DNA of 64,000 nt, taken from RUG563 sp045589355 (GTDB taxonomy: Bacteria; Bacillota; Clostridia; Christensenellales; Aristaeellaceae). The number at the start of each line of letters is the position of its first letter. The stretch's first letter is position 1. Positions 42,687 to 51,304 of this stretch are shown here, one piece after another. A program made the position numbers and the translations under genes. The stretch lies in NCBI GenBank assembly GCA_045589355.1, contig JAZNOW010000069.1:186001-250000 (forward strand), given 5' to 3'. The notes under the pieces are model-generated. The model did no database searches and was not told where the DNA came from. It saw nothing but the letters and a program-made list of their open reading frames with translations.

Positions 42687-44051
42687 TTATCTTCCTCCTT
42701 CGGCAAAATCTCCGTCTGGCAGTTTCCTGATGCGGATATAGTAAGCGGAAACCAGCAGCACCATGGCGCCAAACCAGGCACACAGTTCCGCAAAATATAC
42801 GCCCCATTCGCCGATGAACATGGGCAGAATCATCACCGCGCCCACGCGCATGAGCAATTCCACCACGCCGCTCACCATGGGCGTCACCGTATCCCCCATG
42901 CCCTGCAGGGCACAGCGGTAGGCATGCAAAAGATACAATACAAACAGCCCCACCAGCATGGCGTTCAGGTAATTCTGGGCTACGTCCAGGCAATCGCTGA
43001 TCAGCTTTGCATCCGGCGATTCAATAAACAGGGAAAGCACCGGCCTTCCAAACAGGAACAGCAGCCCTGCGATCACAAAACTGACCGCCACCGTAATCCC
43101 GGCGCCCACCCGGACGCCCTGACGGATGCGGCGGAATTTTCCGGCCCCATAATTCTGCCCCACATAGGCAGACAGCGCACCGCCAAGGGACACAGAGGCC
43201 ATTTCCATCAGCCCGTACAGCTTGTTGGTGGCGGTGAAGCCCGCCACGAACACCGTACCGTACTGGTTCACCACCCGCTGCACCGCCGTGCCGCCCACGC
43301 CGATCACAATGTTCTGCATGGCGGTAGGAGTCCCCAGCCGGATCAGTTCCCGGCAAGTTGCCTTTTCCATTTTCAGCTCGGCCTTTGTCAGCCGCACCTG
43401 GGGGATGCGCCGCAAAATCACATAACAGTAAACGGCGGATGCCCCCTGGGCGATCACCGTGGCTGCAGCCGCCCCGGGCACACCCCATTGGAACCAGATC
43501 ACAAACAGCGCATCCAGCCCGATGTTGGTAAAGGACGCAATGATCATGGCATACAGGGGTGTCCTGGCATCCCCCACTGCCCGCAGGATACCGGCCTGCA
43601 CGTTGTACGCCCCCAGAATGGGCAGCGCACCGAACAGTACATACAGGTATACGGACGCATCGGCCATGATCTCGTCCGGGGTTTCCAGCAGACGCAGCAT
43701 GGGCCGGGCCAGAATCAGGCTGGCCACCGAAATGGCCACGCAGATGATGCCCGTCAGCGTGACGGAATTGGCCACCGCTTTCTTTAGCCCCTGCGCATCC
43801 CCGGCGCCAAAACGCTGGGAAATAAGCACCGAAAACCCTTGGGTATACCCCCAGGCAATGCCGAACACCAGCCAGCTGAGCCAGTCGGCCGCGCCCACGG
43901 CCGCCAAGGCATTCATCCCGGCAAAGCGGCCCACAAAAAAGGCGTCCACAATGGTGTACAGCTGCTGAAAAATGTTCCCCGCCATCATGGGCAGGGCAAA
44001 AGCAAGGATCATTTTGGCAGGCTTGCCCACCGTCATATCCCGTGTGCGCAT
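42687..44051 (-). CDS. MATE-family efflux transporter
   Basis: A 454-aa polytopic protein with twelve helices in two similar halves, a Na+- or H+-driven exporter of toxic compounds. Family features include KMILAFALPMMAGNIFQQLYTIVDAFFVGRFAGMNALAAVG at the start and the equivalent second-half block NIVIGVGGTAVQRVVNQYGTVFVAGFTATNKL. ATG 44051 is preferred: the ATG at 44069 overlaps the GGAGG that serves 44051. It is co-transcribed with tex from the promoter at 44084-44112. Confidence 0.93.
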   Translation of the reverse strand: MRTRDMTVGKPAKMILAFALPMMAGNIFQQLYTIVDAFFVGRFAGMNALAAVGAADWLSWLVFGIAWGYTQGFSVLISQRFGAGDAQGLKKAVANSVTLTGIICVAISVASLILARPMLRLLETPDEIMADASVYLYVLFGALPILGAYNVQAGILRAVGDARTPLYAMIIASFTNIGLDALFVIWFQWGVPGAAAATVIAQGASAVYCYVILRRIPQVRLTKAELKMEKATCRELIRLGTPTAMQNIVIGVGGTAVQRVVNQYGTVFVAGFTATNKLYGLMEMASVSLGGALSAYVGQNYGAGKFRRIRQGVRVGAGITVAVSFVIAGLLFLFGRPVLSLFIESPDAKLISDCLDVAQNYLNAMLVGLFVLYLLHAYRCALQGMGDTVTPMVSGVVELLMRVGAVMILPMFIGEWGVYFAELCAWFGAMVLLVSAYYIRIRKLPDGDFAEGGR

Positions 44052-44083
44052 GCAAAGCAACCTCCGCAAAACATACTCCGTTT

Positions 44084-44112
44084 ATTATACCGTTTTCCGC
44101 TTCTTTTTTCAA
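44084..44112 (-). promoter_or_regulatory. Promoter of the MATE-tex transcript
   Basis: Minus strand TTGAAA (44107-44112), 17-bp spacer, TATAAT (44084-44089), starting just after the terminator T tract of the S41 protease gene. Confidence 0.78.
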
Positions 44113-44114
44113 GC

Positions 44115-44145
44115 AAAGAAAAAGGGCGGGGCATTGGCCCCACCC
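44115..44145 (-). terminator. Terminator of the S41 protease gene
   Basis: Minus strand GGGTGGGGC / GCCCCGCCC (one G-U pair) with a 4-base loop, then TTTTTCTTT. It starts 13 bases beyond the stop. Confidence 0.88.
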
Positions 44146-44158
44146 AGAGATACAGGCA

Positions 44159-45388
44159 TTATTCCCGAACCATTTTCACGGCTTCTTCCCAAGCCGCTTT
44201 CAGCTGAGGATCGTTCATATCCCCCAGCTGGAACAGCTGGCTCTTCATTTCTTCCGGCATTTCCACCACCACATCGGGCTCAATGCCCACCTTGTGGATG
44301 GCTTCACCGGAGGGGAAATAGTACTGGGCAACGGTCATCTGGAAGCCGTCGGAAGACAGCTGCGGCACAAAGCTATCCAGGGGAATAACGTTCTGGATGA
44401 TGCCCTTGCCGAAGGTTTTCACGCCCACCAGCCTGGCCAGGCCCTGGTCCCGCATACCGCCGGCCAGAATTTCGGAAGAAGAGGCACTGTTTTCGTTCAC
44501 CAGGAACACAATGGGCATTTCCGTCTTGCCGTCCGTGGTTTCCATCACGTCCTTGTTTCCGTCGCGGTCCATGGAATAGGCCAGCATGCCCTTGTCCATG
44601 AACAGGTCGGCAATTTCCACCGCGCCGTCCACCCAGCCGCCGGGGTTGTCGCGCACGTCGATCACCAGCGCCTTTGCGCCCTGCTGCTGCAGCGCATCAA
44701 ACGCCGCGGCAAACTCTTTCTGGCAATCGCCTTCAAAGGCATACAGGGCAATATAGCCCACATTGTTTTCCAGCATGCAGCTTTCCACCCGGTTCACCTG
44801 AATGATGGCCCGGGGCATGGTGAAGGTAAGGTATTCGCCGTCGCGGTACACTTCAATTTCCACTTCTTCGCCCACGGTGCCCCGCATCACATCCACCGCT
44901 TCCTGCATGGAATAGGCGTCCACTTCAATGTCTTCCACCCGCACCAGCAAGTCGCCCTTACGCACGCCTGCTTCCTGGGCAGGGGTATCCTTGAACACGC
45001 GGATCACCGTCACGGTGTAATCTTCATAACTGCCCAGCAGGTTCAGGCCGATGCCGGCATATTCCCCTTTATCGTCTTCCCACATGGTGGACCAGTCTTC
45101 CGGAGCATAATAGAAGGAATAGGGATCTTCCAGGCTCATCAGCATGCCCTGAATGGCACCTTCCATCAATTTGGTATCGTCCGGCTCAATGTAGTACCAT
45201 CTTTCAATATACTGGCGCACCATTTCCAGCTTTTCATACTGCTTCAGCTGTTCATATTCCTCCACGGAAATGGTGACGGTTTCCTTGGGCTTGAGAAAAT
45301 CCAGCAGGCCGCTGGCATGGGCGGAAAAAGTGACCAGCGTCAGGGCGGTCACTGCAATCAGCAGGAAAGAGATAAAGCGTTTTTTCAT
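44159..45388 (-). CDS. S41 C-terminal processing peptidase (CtpA/CtpB-like)
   Basis: A 409-aa exported serine protease. Signal or anchor at residues 1-27 (RFISFLLIAVTALTLVTFSAHA). A PDZ domain (VIRVFKDTPAQEAGVRKGDLLVRVEDIEVD) precedes the S41 catalytic domain, with the serine in VNENSASSSEILAGGMRDQG and the general-base lysine in GVKTFGKGIIQ. The tail-domain block AIHKVGIEPDVVVEMPEEM is typical. It acts outside the cell on protein C-termini; targets are unknown. It lies 23 bases after the PucR-type regulator gene, suggesting joint transcription. Confidence 0.95.
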   Translation of the reverse strand: MKKRFISFLLIAVTALTLVTFSAHASGLLDFLKPKETVTISVEEYEQLKQYEKLEMVRQYIERWYYIEPDDTKLMEGAIQGMLMSLEDPYSFYYAPEDWSTMWEDDKGEYAGIGLNLLGSYEDYTVTVIRVFKDTPAQEAGVRKGDLLVRVEDIEVDAYSMQEAVDVMRGTVGEEVEIEVYRDGEYLTFTMPRAIIQVNRVESCMLENNVGYIALYAFEGDCQKEFAAAFDALQQQGAKALVIDVRDNPGGWVDGAVEIADLFMDKGMLAYSMDRDGNKDVMETTDGKTEMPIVFLVNENSASSSEILAGGMRDQGLARLVGVKTFGKGIIQNVIPLDSFVPQLSSDGFQMTVAQYYFPSGEAIHKVGIEPDVVVEMPEEMKSQLFQLGDMNDPQLKAAWEEAVKMVRE

Positions 45389-45411
45389 GTGTTCATTCCT
45401 TCTTCCGGATA

Positions 45412-46482
45412 TTAGTTGTTCTTTTTCCCCGCGGCTCTATTATGGCCGCACTTGCGCATTTCAAACAGCATTTTGAACGTGACCGCATCATCAAACTTTC
45501 TCAGGTCCAGCCCCAGTGCCCGCTGCACCTTGTCCAGCCGGTACACCAGGGTATTGCGGTGGATATACAGCTGCCGGGCCGTTTCGGAAAGGTTCAGATC
45601 CTTCTGGAAAAACATTTCGATGGTATGCAGCATTTCATCGCTGAAAAGCCGGTTGGTAGCTGGATTGAATAAAAGGCCATAGTAATGGCTGGCCACGTCC
45701 GGGTTCAGGTCGGCCAGGAAGCGCTGCAGGTACATGGTGCGGTACATGTGCACCGTTTTTTCCGGGGAATAGATGCGGCCGATTTCGATGGCCCGCCGGG
45801 CCTGCCGGTAGCAGGTGTGCAGCTGGGAAAGCTCATTGGTCACGTTGCTGATGCCAATGGTAACGGAAAGGGCCGTTTCTCCCATCAGCGTTTCCTGCAG
45901 GGCACAGCCAAACTGCAGCAGGTCCTCTTCCTCTTCCAGGCCGGCAGCGTCTTTAAGGTACACGGCGGTATGCTTGTCCATGCTCACCAATACGTCATTG
46001 CCGCTCATGGGAAGCAGATCCTGCAGAATATCGTAGGCACTGCTCTTTTGCACCTGCACCATGTGCATCAGAAGCACACAGCGGCTGCCGTTGATGCGAA
46101 TGTTGTATTCATCCGCCACCGCTTCCAGCTCCGCCAGGGAAAGCTCGTTCTGCAAAATGCGCTGGTAGGCGTTGTTGATATCATTGCCCGCTGCATTGGC
46201 GGCAGCCAGGGCGCCCACCATGGCGTCACACAGGGTAAGGGTATCCCGGGCCTGGGGCAAATCCTGGCTGGTCACCATAAACACCAGGTTCTGCTGGGTG
46301 GTGCTCGTCTGGAAAAAGCGCCCTTCGTGGTACACCGCTTCCCCCGCCTTCTGCATGGGCGGCAATTCAAAGCGGATATCGCTGGCAGGAATGAGGCTGT
46401 TGCCGTCCTCGTCCAGCACGGTGATGGGTACATTCATTTTTCCCAGGATCTGCTGCAAGCGCAGCGCAAGGCGGTTATCCAT
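45412..46482 (-). CDS. PucR/CdaR-type transcriptional regulator
   Basis: A 356-aa cytosolic regulator. Residues 1 to about 130 are a ligand-sensing domain of the sugar-diacid recognition type (LRLQQILGKMNVPITVLDEDGNSLIPASD). A GGDEF-like degenerate middle domain follows, and a C-terminal PucR helix-turn-helix is clear (LNLSETARQLYIHRNTLVYRLDKVQRALGLDLRKFDDAVTF). Sugar-acid or purine use are typical targets. It precedes the S41 protease in one transcript driven by the promoter at 46540-46568. Confidence 0.9.
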   Translation of the reverse strand: MDNRLALRLQQILGKMNVPITVLDEDGNSLIPASDIRFELPPMQKAGEAVYHEGRFFQTSTTQQNLVFMVTSQDLPQARDTLTLCDAMVGALAAANAAGNDINNAYQRILQNELSLAELEAVADEYNIRINGSRCVLLMHMVQVQKSSAYDILQDLLPMSGNDVLVSMDKHTAVYLKDAAGLEEEEDLLQFGCALQETLMGETALSVTIGISNVTNELSQLHTCYRQARRAIEIGRIYSPEKTVHMYRTMYLQRFLADLNPDVASHYYGLLFNPATNRLFSDEMLHTIEMFFQKDLNLSETARQLYIHRNTLVYRLDKVQRALGLDLRKFDDAVTFKMLFEMRKCGHNRAAGKKNN

Positions 46483-46539
46483 GCCCTTTCCTCCCGTCCC
46501 ACAGCCATCCGGCCATATCTGTATACATATCCATTTGTT

Positions 46540-46568
46540 ATTTTACCACAAAATTCGCCATCCGTAAA
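46540..46568 (-). promoter_or_regulatory. Promoter of the PucR-S41 transcript
   Basis: Minus strand TTTACG (46563-46568), 17-bp spacer, TAAAAT (46540-46545). Confidence 0.65.
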
Positions 46569-46616
46569 CCCTTCTTTCCCGGCTGTCGAAAAATGAAAAA
46601 AGTTGTCCCGCGCCAC

Positions 46617-46645
46617 TTTACGCTTTCCCCATTTTGCGGTATGAT
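46617..46645 (+). promoter_or_regulatory. Promoter of the lipid kinase gene
   Basis: TTTACG (46617-46622), 17-bp spacer, TATGAT (46640-46645), about 30 bases before the ATG at 46678. It is divergent from the PucR promoter. Confidence 0.68.
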
Positions 46646-46677
46646 ATGGTAAAAATAAACGTTCAGAAAGGCACATT

Positions 46678-47544
46678 ATGCTCTATGCCATCTTCAACCC
46701 CACCGCCGGCAGCGGCCTGGGGAAAAAAACTGCCCTTCAGGTTGAACAGGCACTGAAAGATAAAAATATTCCCGCCGTTTTTCTGGAAACCACATCCCCC
46801 GGCCATGCCACGCACCTGGCCCGGGAAGCTGCTAAAAGCGGCGCATCCACCGTGCTTTCCATCGGCGGCGACGGCACCGCCCTGGAAGTGGCCCGGGGGC
46901 TGATGGGCACTGCCTGCGCCCTTGGCATCATTCCCGCCGGCACCGGTAACGATTTCCGCAAAACCCTGGGCATTCCCAAAGACCCCCTTTCGGCTTTGGA
47001 TACAGTGCTGCAAAAGCCCGCTCTGCCCACCGATATCGGCCTCCTCAACGGCCGCCCCTTCCTCAACGAAATCGGCACCGGCTTTGACGTGGCGGTGTTG
47101 GATTATGCAAACAAGGCAAAGAAATACTGCCGCGGCCTGCTGCCCTACCTTTGGGGCGTATTGTGTGCGCTGTTCCGTTTCCGCCCCATTCCCGTCACCT
47201 GCCGGATCGACGACGGCCCGGCAGAGCAAAAGGAGCTTTTCGTCATCGCAGCAGCCAACGGCGGCGTCATCGGCGGCGGCATGGTGGTAGCCCCGAACGC
47301 CCGGGCCGACGACGGGCTGATGGACATTGTGATGGTGGACAAAATCAAGCGCTATAAGCTGCCCCTGCGGCTGATCGGCCTTTTGCGGGGCAAAATTCTC
47401 ACCTTCCCCGAAACCCATTTTGTGCGTGCAAAAAAAATCGTCTTTTCTGCCCCCGGCATGCGCCTGAATGTGGACGGAGAAATCATGGCTGCCGACGAAG
47501 CCGTGGCCGAACTGCAGCCGGGCCTGATGAACATTCACCGATAA
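46678..47544 (+). CDS. Diacylglycerol kinase-family lipid kinase
   Basis: A 288-aa DAGK_cat/YegS-type kinase that phosphorylates diacylglycerol or a related lipid with ATP. The N-terminal NPTAGSGLGKKTAL, the glycine-rich nucleotide site LSIGGDGTALEVARGL, IIPAGTGNDFRKTLGIP and the late GGGMVVAPNARADDGLMDIVMV and NVDGE motifs are all present. Length matches bacterial DgkB. Followed 13 bases later by a GH95 gene, without clear functional relation. Confidence 0.93.
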   Translation: MLYAIFNPTAGSGLGKKTALQVEQALKDKNIPAVFLETTSPGHATHLAREAAKSGASTVLSIGGDGTALEVARGLMGTACALGIIPAGTGNDFRKTLGIPKDPLSALDTVLQKPALPTDIGLLNGRPFLNEIGTGFDVAVLDYANKAKKYCRGLLPYLWGVLCALFRFRPIPVTCRIDDGPAEQKELFVIAAANGGVIGGGMVVAPNARADDGLMDIVMVDKIKRYKLPLRLIGLLRGKILTFPETHFVRAKKIVFSAPGMRLNVDGEIMAADEAVAELQPGLMNIHR

Positions 47545-47556
47545 GGAGAAATCAAC

Positions 47557-49893
47557 ATGCACGATAACGCCCATGTTCTGTATTACCGCCAGCCGGCCGC
47601 CAACTGGAACGAGGCCCTGCCCCTTGGCAACGGCCGCCTTGGCGCCATGGTATACGGCAGTGTGGAAAACGAATGCTATTCCCTGAACGAAGATACCCTC
47701 TGGTCCGGCTATCCCATGCATTACGAAAAGGGAAACGCCCCCCAGACCTTCCTCAAGGCCCGGGAAATGGCAATGCAGGGCCGGTACGAGGAAGCCCAGC
47801 GGCTGATGGAACAAAAGCACACCGGCTACTGGAGCCAGGTGTACCTGGCCGCCGGGGACCTGCAGCTTTCCTTCCATTACGCCACCCCTGTGGAAGATTA
47901 CGTACGCCGGCTGGATATGCGCACCGCCGTGCACACCGTATCCTACAAAACCGGCGGCGTTACCTACACCCGGGAAAGCTTTGTTTCCCATCCCCACCAG
48001 TGCCTGGTGGTCCGCCTTTCCTGCGACAGGGAAGGGGCGCTGGATTTTTCCTTCCGCCTGTCGCCTTCCCTGGATGCACAAATGGAAATGGAAGAAAAGG
48101 CCCTTTCCTTCCGGGGCAATGCGCCGGTTTGCCGCTACCACGATACCGTCTTCCAGGGCAACCGGGAAGAAATGGAAGCGGGCAAAGAAAACGCCGATCA
48201 GGGCATGGGCTTTTACTGCCGTGCCGAAATGGAACACCGGGGCGGCTATGCCATCCGCCGGGGCGGCGGCATTCATGTATTCGGCGCCACGGAAGCCGTT
48301 CTGTACCTGGATATCCGCACCTCCTTCAGCGGCTGGAACAAGCACCCCGTCCTGGAAGGCAAGCCCTATATCGCCCCCTGCCGGGACACCCTGAAGGCCG
48401 CCCGGGAAATGGGCTATGCCCGCCTGCTTGCCGCCCATACGGCCGATCACCAATCCCTGTACAACCGGGCGGAAATCACCCTGGGCGAAGGCCTTTCCCT
48501 GCCCACGGATCAACGGCTTTACGCCCACGAAGAGGGCAAAAAGGATAACGCCCTCTACGCCCTTTATTTCCATTTTGCCCGGTACCTCACCATCGCATCC
48601 TCCCGGGAAGGCACCCAGGCCACCAACCTGCAGGGCATCTGGTGCGATTACATCACGCCACCCTGGAACTGCAATTACACCATCAACATCAACACCCAGA
48701 TGAACTACTGGCCCACCCTGCAAACCAACCTCTTCCCCTGCCACGCCCCCCTGATGCAATTGATCCGGGAACTGGCGGAAAGCGGCAAACGCACAGCGAA
48801 GGAATGGTACGGCGCCCCCGGCTCCGTTGCCCACCATAATACCGACCTGTGGCGCATGAGCACCCCGGTGGGGGCATCCATCCACGGCTGCGGCCTGTAT
48901 GCCCTGTGGAATTTTTCCCTGCCCTGGCTGTGCCAGCATGTGTGGGATGAGTATCAGTTCACCGGGGATGAAGCATTCCTGCGGGAAGAAGCCTTCCCCA
49001 TCCTTTCCGATTGCGCGGCATTCTGCCTGTCCATGCTGGTGAAGAACGAAAAAGGCAAGTGGGTCTTTGCCCCTGCCACCTCCCCGGAAAACGAATACAT
49101 GCTGGAAGAAAAAGTGATCGCCCTCGCCCAGTATTCCGCCATGAACCAGGCCTTGATGCTGGATCTGTTCGAAAGTCTGCTGAAGGCAGCCCATATCCTG
49201 CATATCGAAAACGAATGGACGCAGAAAGCGGCGGCCTGCCTGCCCGATTTGCAGTTGTTTGCCATCGGCAAGGACGGCGAGCTGCTGGAATGGAACGAAA
49301 ACTTTGAGGAAAAAGAAATCCACCACCGCCACATTTCCCACCTGTGGGGGCTGCACCCCGGCCATTCCATCACCCCGGATACGACGCCGGAGTGGGCCGA
49401 AGCCTGCCGGGTGAGCCTTTCTCGCCGGGGAGACGAATCCACCGGCTGGGCCATGGGCTGGCGCATCAACCAGTGGGCACGCCTGAGGGACGGCAACCAT
49501 GCCCTGAAGCTGATTGACGACCAGCTGAAAGTGGTGGAAGGCCGTGCCCCCGGCAAACCCTCCTACCACGGCGGCGGCACCTACCTGAACCTGTTCGACG
49601 CCCATCCGCCCTTCCAGATCGACGGCAATTTCGGCGCCTGCGCCGGCATGGCAGAAATGCTTTTGCAAAGCCAGAACGGCTGCCTGCATCTGCTTCCTGC
49701 CCTGCCGGATAAATGGCAGGAGGGCTGCGTCCGGGGCCTGCGCGCCCGGGGCGGCTACACCGTGGATGTGGAATGGGAAAAGGGCAAGCTGAAAAAAGCC
49801 TGCATCCTGGCCGCTTCCAGGGGCGTGCTCACCCTGCACGACGGCCGCACCTTCCCCCACGAAAAAGGCGATACCATCGTCATTGAAGGATAA
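47557..49893 (+). CDS. GH95-family alpha-L-fucosidase/galactosidase
   Basis: A 778-aa glycoside hydrolase. The N-terminal domain starts YYRQPAANWNEALPLGNGRLGAMVYG and SLNEDTLWSG, the hallmark of GH95. The catalytic (alpha/alpha)6 barrel has GIWCDYITPPWNCNYTININTQMNYWPTLQTNL, ATSPENEYML and DGNFGACAGMAEMLLQSQ. GH95 enzymes invert alpha-1,2-L-fucosyl or alpha-L-galactosyl linkages in host glycans and plant xyloglucan. There is no signal peptide, so it would act on imported oligosaccharides. A Gfo/Idh oxidoreductase follows, suggesting further sugar processing. Confidence 0.95.
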   Translation: MHDNAHVLYYRQPAANWNEALPLGNGRLGAMVYGSVENECYSLNEDTLWSGYPMHYEKGNAPQTFLKAREMAMQGRYEEAQRLMEQKHTGYWSQVYLAAGDLQLSFHYATPVEDYVRRLDMRTAVHTVSYKTGGVTYTRESFVSHPHQCLVVRLSCDREGALDFSFRLSPSLDAQMEMEEKALSFRGNAPVCRYHDTVFQGNREEMEAGKENADQGMGFYCRAEMEHRGGYAIRRGGGIHVFGATEAVLYLDIRTSFSGWNKHPVLEGKPYIAPCRDTLKAAREMGYARLLAAHTADHQSLYNRAEITLGEGLSLPTDQRLYAHEEGKKDNALYALYFHFARYLTIASSREGTQATNLQGIWCDYITPPWNCNYTININTQMNYWPTLQTNLFPCHAPLMQLIRELAESGKRTAKEWYGAPGSVAHHNTDLWRMSTPVGASIHGCGLYALWNFSLPWLCQHVWDEYQFTGDEAFLREEAFPILSDCAAFCLSMLVKNEKGKWVFAPATSPENEYMLEEKVIALAQYSAMNQALMLDLFESLLKAAHILHIENEWTQKAAACLPDLQLFAIGKDGELLEWNENFEEKEIHHRHISHLWGLHPGHSITPDTTPEWAEACRVSLSRRGDESTGWAMGWRINQWARLRDGNHALKLIDDQLKVVEGRAPGKPSYHGGGTYLNLFDAHPPFQIDGNFGACAGMAEMLLQSQNGCLHLLPALPDKWQEGCVRGLRARGGYTVDVEWEKGKLKKACILAASRGVLTLHDGRTFPHEKGDTIVIEG

Positions 49894-49937
49894 GTTTTTC
49901 CTTTTCTGCACACCCTTTGGTTAAAGGAGGTGTGCCC

Positions 49938-50021
49938 ATGAAGGATATCAAGGAAAAAATGCATTCGCTGTTTCATCACAGCAAAAAAAAGAAGAAAATG
50001 ACCCGGCGGCTGTTTTCTTAA
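49938..50021 (+). CDS. 27-residue lysine-rich peptide
   Basis: A small ORF with an excellent Shine-Dalgarno (AAAGGAGGTG, seven bases before the ATG). It reads MKDIKEKMHSLFHH then a run of basic residues (SKKKKKMTRRLFS) and stops at 50019. It fills the 160-base gap between the GH95 and Gfo/Idh genes, with its own ribosome site distinct from that of the next gene (GGAGG at 50041-50045). Amphipathic and highly basic, it could bind membrane, RNA or ribosome, or be a leader peptide. No homologue is recognised. Confidence 0.55.
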   Translation: MKDIKEKMHSLFHHSKKKKKMTRRLFS

Positions 50022-50054
50022 CCCCGGGTAAAATACAAAAGGAGGTTCCTGTTC

Positions 50055-51137
50055 ATGAGCAAACTGAAAGCCGGTATTGTGGGCTGCGGCGGCATCGCCG
50101 GCGGCAAGCACCTGCCCGCCATCCAGAAAGTGGGCCTGTGCGAAGTGGTGGCCTTCTGCGACATCATTGAAGAAAAGGCAAAAGCCGCCTGCGCCCATTA
50201 CGGTGCCCCCGGCGCCAAGGTGTTTACCGATTACCGGGAAATGCTGAAAGAGGAAATGGACGTGGTGTTCGTCTGCACCCCCAACCGCAGCCATTCCGAG
50301 ATCACCGTGGCCGCACTGGAAAGCGGCCGGCACGTCATGTGCGAAAAGCCCATGGCCATCAATTATGAAGAAGCCCTGAAAATGGTGGACGCCCAGAAGC
50401 GCACCGGCAAGGTGCTCACCATCGGCTACCAGAACCGCTACCGTCCCGACAGCCTGTGCCTGAAGGAGCTGTGCGAAAAGGACGTGCTGGGCGATGTGTA
50501 TTTTGCCAAGGCCAACGCCATCCGGCGCCGTGCCGTGCCCACCTGGGGCGTGTTCCTCAACGAATACGAGCAGGGCGGCGGCCCCCTCATCGATATCGGC
50601 ACCCACGCCCTGGACCTGACCTTGTGGACCATGAACAACTACAAACCCAAATACGCCGTGGGCACCACCTACCATAAGCTGAACGACCAGACCCGCTCCG
50701 GCAACGCCTGGGGGGACTGGGACCCGGAAAAGTTCACCGTGGAAGACAGCGCCTTCGGCTTTGTGGTGATGGAAAACGGCGCCACCATCCAGGTGAACGC
50801 CTCCTGGGCGCTGAACACCCTGGAAGTGGAAGAAGCCTGCACAGTGCTGTGCGGCGATAAGGCCGGCGCCGATATGCACGGCGGAAAGCTCACCATCAAC
50901 GGCGTCATGTGCGGCAGCCAGTACACCATGAACCCGGATTTCAAGCCCGGCGGCGCTGCTTTCTATGACAGCGAAAGCGCCGGCAAGCCCCACGAACTGG
51001 AGCACAAGGTGTTCATGAAGGCTGTGATGGGCGAAGGAAACCTTTGTGTGCAGCCGGAGCAGGCCGCCTGCGTCACCCGCATCCTGGAAGCCATTTACAC
51101 GTCCGCCAAAACCGGCCAGCCCTATTACTTCGACTGA
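50055..51137 (+). CDS. Gfo/Idh/MocA-family oxidoreductase
   Basis: A 360-aa NAD(P)-dependent sugar or inositol dehydrogenase. The Rossmann motif is AGIVGCGGIAGGKHLPAIQ, followed by VFVCTPNRSHSEI and CEKPMAINYEEA (the E-K-P signature); the substrate half contains GGGPLIDIGTHALDLTLWTM with the conserved Asp and His. Likely acts on a sugar released by, or related to, the upstream GH95. Shine-Dalgarno GGAGG at 50041-50045. Confidence 0.94.
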   Translation: MSKLKAGIVGCGGIAGGKHLPAIQKVGLCEVVAFCDIIEEKAKAACAHYGAPGAKVFTDYREMLKEEMDVVFVCTPNRSHSEITVAALESGRHVMCEKPMAINYEEALKMVDAQKRTGKVLTIGYQNRYRPDSLCLKELCEKDVLGDVYFAKANAIRRRAVPTWGVFLNEYEQGGGPLIDIGTHALDLTLWTMNNYKPKYAVGTTYHKLNDQTRSGNAWGDWDPEKFTVEDSAFGFVVMENGATIQVNASWALNTLEVEEACTVLCGDKAGADMHGGKLTINGVMCGSQYTMNPDFKPGGAAFYDSESAGKPHELEHKVFMKAVMGEGNLCVQPEQAACVTRILEAIYTSAKTGQPYYFD

Positions 51138-51149
51138 ACCAACCGTTCC

Positions 51150-51180
51150 GGAGCTGCAGCAGCTGCAGCTCCCTTTTTTT
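51150..51180 (+). terminator. Terminator of the GH95-Gfo transcript
   Basis: GGAGCTGCAGC / GCTGCAGCTCC, 11-bp arms around a single central base, followed by TTTTTTT. It starts 13 bases after the stop. Confidence 0.9.
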
Positions 51181-51223
51181 CTGCTTTTTTCCACAAAGTT
51201 TTTGTAAATTCTTGCTCTGCCTG

Positions 51224-51252
51224 TTGGCCTTGCGTATAAAATGTGCTATAAT
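51224..51252 (+). promoter_or_regulatory. Promoter of the VanW-protein operon
   Basis: TTGGCC (51224-51229), 17-bp spacer, TATAAT (51247-51252). The leader of about 45 bases ends in GGAGGG before the TTG start at 51305. Confidence 0.7.
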
Positions 51253-51304
51253 ATCCAAGAATATGTGTCATTGAGAAATTGTACCTTTACGGAGGGAATG
51301 GGAA

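Noticed and set aside
40395..43787. 1130-codon plus-strand open frame over tex and MATE
   Set aside because: Both antisense genes are clear family members; the long frame results from high GC and lacks protein-like motifs.
46663..49911. Very long minus-strand open frame opposite the GH95 and lipid kinase genes
   Set aside because: It is a shadow of GC-rich codons in two real plus-strand genes with recognised domains; it shows no domain motifs and no ribosome site.
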